Below, piece after piece: positions 42,975 to 52,496 of a stretch of DNA of 64,000 nucleotides. How positions within the stretch are numbered: the stretch's first letter is position 1; each line of letters opens with the position of its first letter. Below the pieces are notes generated by a model, which had not been told where the DNA came from, made no database searches, and saw only the letters and a list, made by a program, of their open reading frames with translations. The DNA lies in NCBI GenBank assembly GCA_963575745.1, contig CAUYUJ010018048.1:698800-762799 (forward strand), written 5' to 3'. Origin of the DNA: Prorocentrum cordatum. Taxonomy: Eukaryota > Sar > Dinophyceae > Prorocentrales > Prorocentraceae. Both the position numbers and the translations under genes were made by a program.

Positions 42975-43385
42975 CGACCTTATAAGTAGTTATAGGTTAG
43001 GTAAGTGGTTCTATTTTAGGAGAGGTTTGGATGAGTTAGGATTGGATAGGATGGCTTATAAGTTTTATGAGAATGCCGATAGTGTAGTGCCCCATCGCCC
43101 CCCTATGTTTCACTACCGGATCTTTAGGAGCTTACAGTGTCCTATCATCAGCAACACTTGGAATCCTTAAACTCATGTAGTTGTTTTCATTTTTTATTTT
43201 CATTGTGTTTTCATTCTTTTTTTTCAAAACATATATATATATATATATATTCACGATGTGTCACTTTTGTTTCATAATGGTTTCTCTGTTGTTGTTCTTT
43301 TTTTTGTGAAAAAAAAATAAAAACAAAAAAAAACTTGTTCATTACTTTTCAAAATTCAGACAGTGAAACAAGTCTGACAGACGCC
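42975..43385. other. AT-rich island
   Basis: In an otherwise GC-rich window this stretch is rich in A and T. It has (TA)n at 43232-43250, T runs and an A-rich block near 43308-43335. It separates the unrecognised coding chain from the hairpin-bearing block. No gene is seen. It could be a 3' end/termination region or a structural boundary. Confidence 0.6.
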
Positions 43386-43575
43386 AGAACGTTGTGCTCC
43401 AAGGGGGAAGAAGGAGAAGGAGGAGGGAGGAGGAGGTGTTCTTCTTGGTCGGCTTCTACTAACTGCAGCTCGACATCCTGATACATGCCGCGCGAGCCGC
43501 CGCGGGGGGGATCCCGCTCTTCATCCGCTCGATCCCTCCCCTTCCTCCTCCATGATGTGCCTCGTACCTTTCTAC

Positions 43576-44234
43576 AGCGGCCAGACCGCTTCGCATATTT
43601 TCTCGTTCTTCCTCCTTCATTCCTGCGTGGTTTCTACAGCGGCCAGACCGCTTCGCATTCCTCCTCTATTTCTCCATGTATTCAACAGCGGCTTGATCTT
43701 GCATTCCTCCTCTATTCCTCCATGTATACTACAGCGGCCAGATCGCTTTGCATAGTAACATGTTGTCTCCTTCCCGCCCCATTCTTCCTTGACTTTCGCG
43801 GCGACCAGGCCGCTTTGCATTTGGTTTCGCGTTCCTTATCACGCTATGTCGCCCTTGCTCGTTGCAGCGGCTTGGTCGCTCCAGTTGTCACGGCGGCCTG
43901 GCCGCTAACGCGCGTATATGCGCCCTTGTTTGCAACTGCGGTCTGACCGCTAAATCTTTAATATTTGGTTCACGCAGCCTGTGTGTCGCTTTGGGCGTCA
44001 CAGCGGCATGCCCGCTTGTTGCTTGCGCGCAGCATATGAAGATGAGGAGGAGGATGAAGGGGAAGTGGAGGAGGAGGAGGAGGAGCTGGCAGGAGGAGGA
44101 GGAGCAAGACCAGGAACGGCCCCTCTCATCAGCGGCCTGACCGCTTCGCAGCCTCTCTCCATCCAAGCGTCGCGCCGCAGCATACACGCGCAGCCGCGAA
44201 GCGCGACGGCCCAAGAGCGGCTATAGTCGCCGCT
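43576..44234. repeat. AGCGG/CCGCT hairpin cluster 1 (before ORF A)
   Basis: About 11 copies, at 43576, 43638, 43687 (degenerate), 43733, 43798, 43866, 43893, 43937, 44001, 44131 and a long-loop form at 44216. The typical text is ACAGCGGCCAGACCGCTTCG. The five-base stem is kept while the loop varies (CCAGA, CTTGG, TCTGA, CATGC). A GGA tract (44041-44105) interrupts it. Confidence 0.85.
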
Positions 44235-44251
44235 GGCGGTTGCGCCGCAGG

Positions 44252-45891
44252 ATGGGCGCCCCTGCGATTGCGCGGCGCATCTCCGCAGTCGGCTTCATCC
44301 TGCAGTCGATATGCGACCCGCTGCAGGTTGCCGCGGCGTCGCGCGCGCAAGCGGGGCAGGTGGTTAAGGAGCTCAAGAAGGCGAGGTTGCCTCCAGAGGA
44401 CATTCAGCCGACTCTGCATGCGATCGCGGAGTCACGCTTCGCCGACGCCGACAAGGCAGCCCTCAACACTCAACGCCTGCATCTCGCAGCTGGCTAGTGA
44501 CGGCGATTCTGCCAGTTGCGTCGCTGGCCTTCAGGACTGGGAATCGCTCCAGGAGTTCTTGCCCCAGGCAGTCTGGGATTCCCTGCCGACAGGGGATCCC
44601 AAGACCCTCTTCGACTTGCTGATCGACCTCGGCCTCCGCAGAGCTTCAGAGCCCACGAAGCAGACGATGGCTTGCCTGCTCATGCAAGCAGGGAGGGGTC
44701 TTGACGGCGCACTTCAGATTGACGTTGAGCAAGGGACGGACTCTGTGCTGGCCGTCGGCACGCTATTCGCGGAGAGGGTGGCCAAGCGTCAGCTGACGAC
44801 CCCAAATCCTGCCATCATGAAGTTGCCGACGGTGCCTAGTATCCTGGCGAACGACTATCCCGTTGCGTACCAGCGGGCGCACAGTCTGCACCCGCCGAAG
44901 CGTTTCGATCTCGACCCCGTCGGCTGGAACATCCTCAACAAGACTACCAAGCTGCGCCATCGTTCATCTCGGCCCGCAAGCGCTGCGAGCTCCTCGTGGG
45001 GCATCCGCGGGGCGCAGCCAGCTGTCTCGAGGCAGAGTCCTGCAGGTTCTCCTCAATGGCCTTCTTTGCAGCAGCAGCAGCAGCATCAGCAGCATCAGCA
45101 ACTGCCGCCGAGCCAGGACGCGTCGCCTGCGATGGTCGCGCAGGTGGTAACGCCGATGATGCCGACGCTGCTTCCGATGCAGCCGCAGATCCAGCAGGTG
45201 CTCCATCAGGTGTTGCAGCAATCTCTCACAGGACTGCCGAGCGGGATGGCGCAAAGTCAGAGCTTTTTTTTTTCCAGCGGCCAGCGCTGCAATGCAGCGC
45301 GCAGCGGCCCCTGCAGCGCTTGCTGCATCGCCCCAGCCTGCCGCATTGCCAGGTGCGCTTGCAGCGCTGACGCCCCCCCAAGGGCCAAGTGCGCTTGCAG
45401 CAGCATCGCCATCGCCATGCGCAGCTGCAACAGGACTGTGCGCAGCAACAACAGCCGTGCCGAGCGCATCAGCATCAGCGTCCGCAGCAGCACCAGAAGC
45501 AGGCGCAACAGCAGCAGCAGCAGCATCAGCAGCTGCAGCACCGTTCGCAGACGGGCCAGCAGCACCAGCGGCGCCTGCCGTTAACGCCCTGACGGGCTCC
45601 GGGCCCAAGCTGACCGCAGCCGAAGCAGCAGCAAGGGCCGCAGAGGCTTACGGTTCGCAGAAGGCCGACCGCAAGAGGGCATGGAAGGAAGATGGCGAAC
45701 CCCCTGGGCTCAAGAAGGCTGCAAAACCCGTTATGAAAAAGCCAGCGGCCGTTGGCTCCGTGAAGTTGCAGCGCTTGTACGACGAGCCAACGCGTTCTAA
45801 ATTATTCGTCCGCTTCATGGACCTTGCAGGCGCGCGGGATTCCACGAGCTCCCCGTGCACCGCGAAGACGAAGCAGGCGACAAAGAAGTAG
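44252..45891 (+). CDS. ORF A: uncharacterised multi-copy dinoflagellate protein with a Gln-rich middle
   Basis: The ATG at 44252 gives MGAPAIARRISAVGFILQSI, then AAASRAQAGQVVKELKKARL. A 7-bp tandem duplication (CTCAACA/CTCAACG, 44462-44475) shifts the frame, and removing 7 bp restores ALNACISQLASDG. The next part (SCVAGLQDWESLQEFLPQAV, LIDLGLRRASEPTKQTM) matches a family I recall as abundant in dinoflagellate proteomes, function unknown. A Gln-rich tract, then a T run at 45264-45273, precede another frame shift. The C-terminal part (LTAAEAAARAAEAYGSQKAD, KPVMKKPAAVG) ends at TAG 45889-45891. The T run may mark an indel or a short intron. Confidence 0.6.
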
Positions 45892-46322
45892 GCATTTCCA
45901 TCAGAGGGGGATCGAACTTCGCGGAGGAGGGGGGGGGAGGGGCAGCAGCAGCAGAGGGGGGGGAGCAGCAGCAGCAGGAGAAAAGGGGAGTGCAGGGGAG
46001 AGTAGGGGGGGGGGGGGGGATAGGTGCGAGTAGGGGGCAGTGGGGGAGTGCAGGGGGGAGTCGGGGAGCAGGGGGGTGCATGCAGAGGGGCGCAAGGGAG
46101 CGCACAGGGAAGGAATGCGGGTCAGCCTGCAGGCCACCAAGACCTGCAAGGACGCGTGCAGCAAGGCCAGCGTGGACGTGCCCAGTGGCCACGAGTTTCC
46201 CGCGACGAGTGATCGTGCCAGAGCTCAGACTCTCATCGCTGCGTCTGCGCGTCAGCAGTCCTGGCCGTATACGAGCATCTGCACGCAAGCTTGCATCATC
46301 TCAGCATGCCCACGTTTGGTAC

Positions 46323-46451
46323 AGCGGCCTAACCGCTTTGCTTGATGCTTTCTATAGCGGCCAGTCTGCTTGCATGCGTTCGCCAATATTGCTACAGCGG
46401 CCTGGCCGCTTGGGGTTTGCCAGATTTGCTTGTTATAGCGGTCTGTCCGCT
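46323..46451. repeat. AGCGG/CCGCT hairpin cluster 2 (before ORF B)
   Basis: Copies at 46323, 46356 (second arm CTGCT), 46396 and 46437. A CTC-rich tract (46465-46545) and a GC-rich leader lie between the cluster and the ATG at 46616. Confidence 0.85.
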
Positions 46452-46615
46452 TTCATTATTTTCCGCTTCCCCCTCCTCCTCCTCCTCCTCTTCCTCGCCC
46501 CCCTCCTCCTCCTCTTCCTCCTCCTCCTCCTCCTCCTCCAGCTTGCGCGGCCGCCTGCGCCGCGCCCCCCTGCGAGGCTCCGCTGAGCCTCCCTGAGGCC
46601 CCCTGCAGCGAGCGC

Positions 46616-47996
46616 CATGGAGGCGTTCCTCGAAATGGAGAACGCGGCGGTGCACTCCTTTCTTCTTGGAGAGGATATATCCGCATTTGTTGTCTCTGCT
46701 TCTTTCTACACCAACACAGCGTCGATGTGCTTGCGCTAGTCGTCGATTGTTTTGAGTTGCGTGCTCACCTCCCCCTGCGTTGTCCCACTCCGAGCCCCTC
46801 CCGTGCCCCAGGAAGAAGCTCCTGCATATGCTGGCCAAGCATCAGCAGCGGCAACACCAGCAGCAGCGGCAGCACGAAGCACCAGCAGCAGCGGCGATGA
46901 ATCAGCATCAGCGGCAGCACCACCAATACCAGCGCCAGCACGAACGAGCACTCCGTGGTCGTGGCAGACCTCCCCGAGCACGAAGGGGGCCGCGACTCGC
47001 CACAGAGAGGCCATGGCGCGAGTGCTCGATCGGCATCACGGCCTGGACAGCCCTGGCAGCCGCCAGGTGAAGAGCCCTGTGCGCAAGAAGAAGAAGATGG
47101 ATCCTCCTTCAAAGCTCGGCGCCGAGCAGCTGCCGAAGAAGCACATGGAACCTACTTCAAAGTGTCGCGCGCCAAAGCCGCAGGGGACATCGGCTACCTC
47201 GCTGCCACCACCGCTGCCACCGCCAGCTTCGCCACCGCCGCCTCCTGCGGCAGCTGCAGCAGGCCCTCCACCGCCGCCTCCTGCGGCAGCTGCAGCAGGC
47301 CCCCCCTCGGGGACAATGCCGCTTTGGCCGAAGGCGGCGTCGCAGTCCGAGGTTTCGCCGAAGCCCAAGCCTATCGCGGCGCCATCGGCAGCAGCTCCTG
47401 CAGCGGCAACTCCACCGCCGCCTCCAGCGGCGCGTCGGCCGCCTCCGAAGCAACCGACGCCACCTGCACAGCCGCCGCCTCAGGCTCTGCTGCAGCCTCC
47501 AGCGCCGCCTCCAGCGGCTCCTCCAGCGGCAACTCCAGCGCCGCCTCCGAAGCAGCCGACGCCACCTCCGCAGCCGCCGCCGCAGGCTCTGCAGCCCGGC
47601 CCCCACGGCTGGAGATCGCCGAACGGGGGGCCGTGGAGGGCGGGGGTCAACGGCGGCAAGGCGCGGTGCGGCATCAGCGGTGGCCGCAGTCGCGACTACT
47701 ACCGCTTGCTGAGGCGCGCGCAGAATGAGGGCCTTGCGGCTGCGGCGGCGTTCAAGGCGCAGAACCCGCGCCCGAAGGAGCTCGAGAGGGCGTGGCAGTT
47801 CTACCAGAACGCCGCCAGCAGCAATGGCGGAAATCAGCAGCGCCGCGGCCAGCAGCAGCAACCAGCTCGGCAAAACGCCTTCACCCAAGCCCTTCCTTTG
47901 AGTAGCGGGCGCGACCGCTTAGCTTTGCAGCGGAAGCGACCGCTTAGCGGATGCGACCGCTCAGCTCAGCGTTGCAGTAGCGGACGCGACCGCTAG
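46616..47996 (+). CDS. ORF B: Pro/Ala-rich uncharacterised protein
   Basis: The ATG at 46616 gives 40 codons (MEAFLEMENAAVHSFLLGED...) that may be a first exon, with an acceptor candidate CCCCAG before 46812. The main frame (46752-47996) has an Ala/Ser/Pro stretch, a nuclear-signal-like VKSPVRKKKKMD, a long Pro/Ala region (47190-47620) and a C-terminal part that looks structured (GKARCGISGGRSRDYYRLLR, KAQNPRPKELERAWQFYQNA). The last 30 codons run through hairpin copies, so the natural stop may differ. No family recognised. Exon structure is an inference. Confidence 0.5.
47904..47994. repeat. AGCGG/CCGCT hairpin cluster 3 (end of ORF B)
   Basis: Four close copies with six-base loops: 47904 (GCGCGA), 47929 (AAGCGA), 47946 (ATGCGA) and 47979 (ACGCGA). 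The loops share GCGA, which differs from the CCAGA type of other clusters. Confidence 0.85.
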
Positions 47997-48319
47997 GAGG
48001 ACGAGGGGGAGAGGACGAGCAAGACGAGGAGGAGAGGACGAGCAAGGAAACGAGGAAGAGGAGGACGAGCAAGGAGACGAGGGCCACCATAAAGATGGCG
48101 ACGAGAAGGGGGCGCGGGAGGAGGAATACGATAAGCGGTAAGCCCATGCCCGACGCGCCTCGCATCGGGCGCGCCCCCGCGCCCTCGCGACGCTTCTGCG
48201 CCGAGCAGACGAGCTGCCTCGGCCCGCGCGGAGTTAAACAGTAGCGTGCTCTCCAGCATCTGCCCCGAGCTCCCGTGCAGCTGCCATGCTTCCTCCTCTT
48301 CCTAACACCTCCTCGTCAT

Positions 48320-48700
48320 AGCGGCCAGACCGCTCTTCCTATTCCTCCTCGCCCGTCCACCCCCATCGTCCTTCGTCCGATATAAGTAGCGGCCAGACCG
48401 CTTTGCCTCTCGCCCTTCTCCTGCACCACCTCCTCCACCACGTCGCGGCCAGACCGCTTTGCATGCCCCCCTTCTCCTGCGCCACCTCCTCCACCCATGT
48501 AGCGGCCAGACCGCTTTGCCTCCCCGTCTGTCCACCTCCATCGTCCCTTCCACCGAAATAGCGGCCAGATCGTTTTGCGCCTCCTCCTTCTCCCGCAAAC
48601 CTTGCCCTTGCCAAACAGCGGCAAGACCGCTTTGCGTCTTGCCATCGCCATGTAGCCTCGCATTGGCTGCGCCACATCCTTGCGTTTCGGATCGACCGCT
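48320..48700. repeat. AGCGG/CCGCT hairpin cluster 4 (before ORF C)
   Basis: Copies at 48320, 48388, 48443, 48501, 48560 (CGTTT end), 48617 and a partial one at 48685, spaced about 55-70 bp. Most read AGCGGCCAGACCGCTTTGC. Pyrimidine-rich spacers (CTCCTCC, CCACC) fill the gaps. Confidence 0.85.
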
Positions 48701-48794
48701 GAGCTGCGAGCTCCGCTGCCGCCTCCTCGCGAGGCACGCCGCTTCCCGCCTCCTCGGGCGAGGCTCCGCTCGAGGCTCCGCCAGCGCGCGAGCG

Positions 48795-49643
48795 ATGGCG
48801 AGCGATCGCGTCGACGACGACAACACGCGCGCGCAGTGGCGGTTCCATGAGTGCCCGTTCAGCCACAGTTGCCCGCAGGAGAAGTGGATGAAGCGTTCTC
48901 ACAGGTGCCAGAGCTGGGACTCCGAGGCGGACGCGCGGGAGAAGCTGTTCACGCACCTGCGCTGGAGCGACAAGCACCGGGGCGATGCGGCTGACATGGC
49001 GGACGATGAGCTCAGGGACTTTGCGCAGGCGGTCGGGATCGATAAGCGCACCATCAGCAAGAACGACGACGAGTACAAGCACTGGATGAACTGGGAGGCG
49101 GAGAAGGAGGAGAACAAGAGGCTGGCTGCAGAAGCCATCGACCGCACGCAGTACGGCGACAGGGCCCGCCGCGCCGAAGACGACAGGGGCCGCCGCGACG
49201 ACGACAGGGACCGCGACAACAAGAGGGCTCGTCGTGGCGGTGGCGGTCGTTCTGGCAGCGGCGTCGGCACGGAGCAGATCGCTGAGTTGGTGGCGTCCAA
49301 GCTCGCCGCTGGTGCAGCAACACCAGGGGCTTTAGCTGCTGCGCCCTCAGCAGCAGCACCATCGACGGCATCCAAGTCACCAGCCGCGTTGGCGCGCCTG
49401 CATTTGGGCAGTGGTGCCATCGCGGACAACGCCGCGAGGGTGACCATGAGCCCTGGCGGGCTCAAGGCGCCCCAGGACGACGTCAAGCGGTGCAGCAGGG
49501 CGTCGAGCCAGATGTCGCGCTTCCTGGACGGCGCCAGGGTTGCGTTCTCGACCGAGCTGCATACGTTCAACGACGCCGACGAGACCATCCAGCAGCTCAT
49601 CGATGCGCACTCGTCGGGGTTGGTCTTCGGCGGTCGCGGCTGA
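48795..49643 (+). CDS. ORF C: uncharacterised 282-residue protein, Cys/His N-terminus and RD-rich middle
   Basis: The ATG at 48795 follows a GC-rich leader. Residues about 10-35 contain WRFHECPFSHSCPQEKW and HRCQSW, a Cys/His set that could bind zinc. The next helices (ADAREKLFTHLRWSDKHRGD, ADDELRDFAQAVGIDKRT) lead to an Arg/Asp-rich stretch (DDRGRRDDDRDRDNKRARRG), then an Ala-rich linker and a C-terminal segment (RFLDGARVAFSTELHTFNDA). It ends at TGA 49641-49643. Open throughout. I do not recognise a characterised family. Confidence 0.65.
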   Translation: MASDRVDDDNTRAQWRFHECPFSHSCPQEKWMKRSHRCQSWDSEADAREKLFTHLRWSDKHRGDAADMADDELRDFAQAVGIDKRTISKNDDEYKHWMNWEAEKEENKRLAAEAIDRTQYGDRARRAEDDRGRRDDDRDRDNKRARRGGGGRSGSGVGTEQIAELVASKLAAGAATPGALAAAPSAAAPSTASKSPAALARLHLGSGAIADNAARVTMSPGGLKAPQDDVKRCSRASSQMSRFLDGARVAFSTELHTFNDADETIQQLIDAHSSGLVFGGRG

Positions 49644-49942
49644 GCGGCATCTGCAGTGGCTCGTTTTCTTCTCTTCTCATTGCCATCGAGAATCTCGCCA
49701 TCGCAATCTCGCCGTCGAGAATCTCACCATCGAGAATTTCATCCTTCTTCAGTTGCTGCGAGCCTGTTCGTATTGGAGCACTTCACGTCTTGCGTTGGAG
49801 ACGCCCCTGTTTAGCCAGCGCCCAGCGGAGTTCCGCTCGAGACGGCAACGCTCGAGCTTTGCGCGGCTTTGCAGGAGGCAGAGGCTGCGCGAGATCCCGC
49901 GCCATCCATTCCAGCGCTTGCATGCGTTTGCAACATTGCTAC

Positions 49943-50001
49943 AGCGGCCTGGCCGCTTGCATGGGTTTGCCAGATTTGCTTGTTATAGCGGTCTGTCTGC
50001 T
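49943..50001. repeat. AGCGG/CCGCT hairpin cluster 5 (after ORF C)
   Basis: Copies at 49943 and 49987. The segment from CAACATTGCTACAGCGG to GCTTTCATT repeats 46385-46458 nearly word for word, so a larger unit of about 75 bp was copied. Confidence 0.8.
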
Positions 50002-50004
50002 TTC

Positions 50005-50600
50005 ATTCTTTTCCGCTTTCACCTCCTCATCTTCCTCTTCCTCCTCCTTCCTCCTCGCTCCTCCTCCTCTGCCCCCTCCCCCCCTTCCTCCTCGGCGCCC
50101 CTCTCGGGGCCTCGGCGCCCCCCTGGCGCTGGCGCTCCTGGGTTTCGGCGCCCCCAAATCTGGGGCTCCGAAGCTCCTCCCATTCCTCTTCCTCCTCCTC
50201 CTCTTCCCCCCCCTTCTCCTCATCCGACCCTTCCTCCTCTATTCTCTTCCCCCTCCTCCTCCCCCCCCTCCCCCCCCCCTCCTCCTTCTCCTCCTCATAC
50301 CTCTCCTCCTCTATCATCTTTCCCCTCCTCCTCCCCCCCTCCTCCTCCTCCCCTTCCCCCCCCCCCCTCGTCCTCCCTCTCGCCCCCCCCCCTCACCCCC
50401 CCCCCCCCCCTCCTCCTCTATCCTCTTGCCGCTCCTCCTCCCCCCCCCCTCCTCCCCCTCCCCTCCGCTCCCCCCCCACCCCCCCCCCCCCCCGCCCGCA
50501 CACACGCACACACACACACGCACACACACACACACACCCCCCCCCCCCCCCTTCCCCCCCCCCCCCCCCCCCCCCCCTCCCCCATCCCCCCTTCCCGTTT
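50005..50600. repeat. Pyrimidine and poly-C tract with CA repeats
   Basis: Almost pure C/T sequence: CTCCTC units, long C runs and (CA)n at 50500-50537. Such tracts are hard to assemble and may hide errors. 50600-50880 is GTT-rich and shows no gene. Confidence 0.9.
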
Positions 50601-50934
50601 GCAGCAGGCCGGGTGTTAGCTGGATGTTGTCTGGGTGTTGTTTTCATGTCGTTGTGTTTGTTGTTCTATGTTGTTTTGCGTTGTTTTTGGGTTGTCTTGT
50701 AGGGCGGGCGCTGGGCGCCGCACCCCCCCAAAAAAAAAATGTTGTTGTGTTGTTGTTGTGTTGTGTTATGTTGTTTTGTTGTTGGTTGTTGTTGTTTTTG
50801 TATTGTTTGTTGTTGTCTGGTGCTGCCCTCTCTTGCTTCGATTTTTTAGTTTTATTATGCTTCTCCTGACTGCTGTTGCCCCCCCCCCCCCCCCCCGCCC
50901 TCCGTTACCTCCCTCATCCGTTTCCTCCTCCCTC

Positions 50935-51006
50935 CTCGGCGGGCCAACCGTTTTGCGTTCGCTTATCTCCTGCCCCCCCATTCTGCCCCCCAGCGGCCCA
51001 ACCGCT
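50935..51006. repeat. AGCGG/CCGCT hairpins 50935 and 50992
   Basis: A degenerate copy (GGCGGGCCAACCGTTTTGCG) and a good one (AGCGGCCCAACCGCTTTGCA), followed by a GGA tract (51008-51074). Confidence 0.75.
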
Positions 51007-51300
51007 TTGCATGGGAGGAGGAAGAGGAGGAGGGGGAGGAGGGGGAGGAGGAGGAGGAGGAGGAGGAGGAGGAGGACAGGATAACGATTTCGTCGCAGCC
51101 GTTTTTGGCATCAAGTTTTTTGAATTCGCCCAACCGAATTCGAGAATTCGTTAAATGGCTGCCTGGGATGCTCGCTGCGCCACGCGCGGCGCCCTCGGCC
51201 CCGCAGCCAACATGGACGTGTGGCACTTCGCGCAGGACGGCTCCTGGCGGCATCGCTGCTGCCTGCAGTGCGTTCGAAATTGCCGAGCGAGCTTCGGTGA

Positions 51301-51488
51301 TGAGCATCGTTTAACCGAACCCTATCCCCATCTCGGCGGCCTCTTCTCCACTGGGGGATTTGCCCCCCGACATGGGGATATAGGCGGAATGCCTGGGGTT
51401 TCGGCGTGTATATCCCCATGTCGGGGGCGGCGGGAGGGCGCGGGCTGGTGGGGGGCTACATGGGGTTGTTAGGTTAACCGATGCTGAG
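51301..51488. mobile_element. MITE family E, copy 2, with a nested hairpin
   Basis: TGAGCATCGTTTAACCGAAC (51301-51320) is inverted at the right end (GGTTAACCGATGCTGAG, 51472-51488). A second inverted repeat lies inside: 51362-51382 (GCCCCCCGACATGGGGATATA) against 51409-51428. The ends match copy 1 at 24536-24726. Confidence 0.65.
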
Positions 51489-51499
51489 GTGAGGCGCTA

Positions 51500-51925
51500 C
51501 TCATCGTCGACGCGGACACGGCCACGAAGCTCGTCGACGAGCGCCTGGCGATCGTGGCTCAGGCGCGCGCTGCCCAGGGCGGCGGGAGGGGCAGGAACGC
51601 CAAACAGCGGCGACGGCTTCACTCAGTGAATCCGCGCGCCGCGCGTTTCGAATCGGGAGCGGCGCCCCCCGCCTGCACCCGCAGAGAAAAAGCGTCGCGG
51701 AGGGCGACGCCTCCCGTCGAGGAGGCAAGTTCTCATCGTCGACGCGGACACGGCCACGAAGCTCGTCGACGAGCGCCTGGCGATCGTGGCTCAGGCGCGC
51801 GCTGCCCAGGGCGGCGGGAGGGGCAGGAACGCCAAACAGCGGCGACGGCTTCACTCAGTGAATCCGCGCGCCGCGCGTTTCGAATCGGGAGCGGCGCCCC
51901 CCGCCTGCACCCGCAGAGAAAAAGC
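51500..51925 (+). repeat. Perfect 194-bp duplication of an exon-like segment
   Basis: 51500-51693 and 51732-51925 are identical and offset by 232 bp. One frame reads LIVDADTATKLVDERLAIVA then QARAAQGGGRGRNAKQRR, which looks coding. No family recognised. Perfect identity means either a recent event or an assembly artefact. Confidence 0.85.
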
Positions 51926-51981
51926 GGTCTCCTCGTCGCGCAGTTATTCCCCCCCCCCCCCCCCCCTTCCGCGCTCTCCTC

Positions 51982-52496
51982 AGCGGTGCAACCGTTTTGC
52001 TTTGCATGGCCCCTGAGGGGGGGGAAGAGCTGCCGAAACCAGACAGATCAGTGATCTATTTGTTTTGGGCCCTCCTCCACCTCTTCCTCCTCGTCCTCTC
52101 CCTCCTCCCCCATCCTCCTTCTCCTCCTCCTCCTCCTCGTCGGCGGGCCCAGCCGCTTTGCCTTGCAGTTTTCGCATGTTTTTCCTCCTTCTCCTCCTCT
52201 TCGTCCTCCCCCGCCTCCCCCCATCCTCAGCGGTCTACCCGCTTTGCTCGGCAAATTCAGCGGCGCGGTCGCTTCCCGCGCCCGCGCTTCCCGTTCGCAG
52301 CCGCTTGAAGGGCTCCCCGAGGCGACTGCCTTCGTCGGGAGTCCCCCCGCGCACGCCATGGCGTCCAAGCGCGTGATGAAGAAGTGGCGTCCAGGAAAGG
52401 TTGCTTCGCTGCCCTGCGACGATGGCGGCGATCATGCCGCTTCTTTTCTCATGCCCTCATATCATCTCTCCATCCAGGCGCAGCGGCGTGACCGCT
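51982..52496. repeat. AGCGG/CCGCT hairpin cluster 6 (before and around the start of ORF D)
   Basis: Copies at 51982 (CGTTT end), 52143, 52229, 52259 and 52482. The last lies downstream of the ATG at 52360, probably in the first intron of ORF D. Confidence 0.8.

Noticed and set aside
50005-50600. A proline-rich protein continuing from ORF C
   Set aside because: The frames are translations of C/T tracts. ORF C ends cleanly at 49643.
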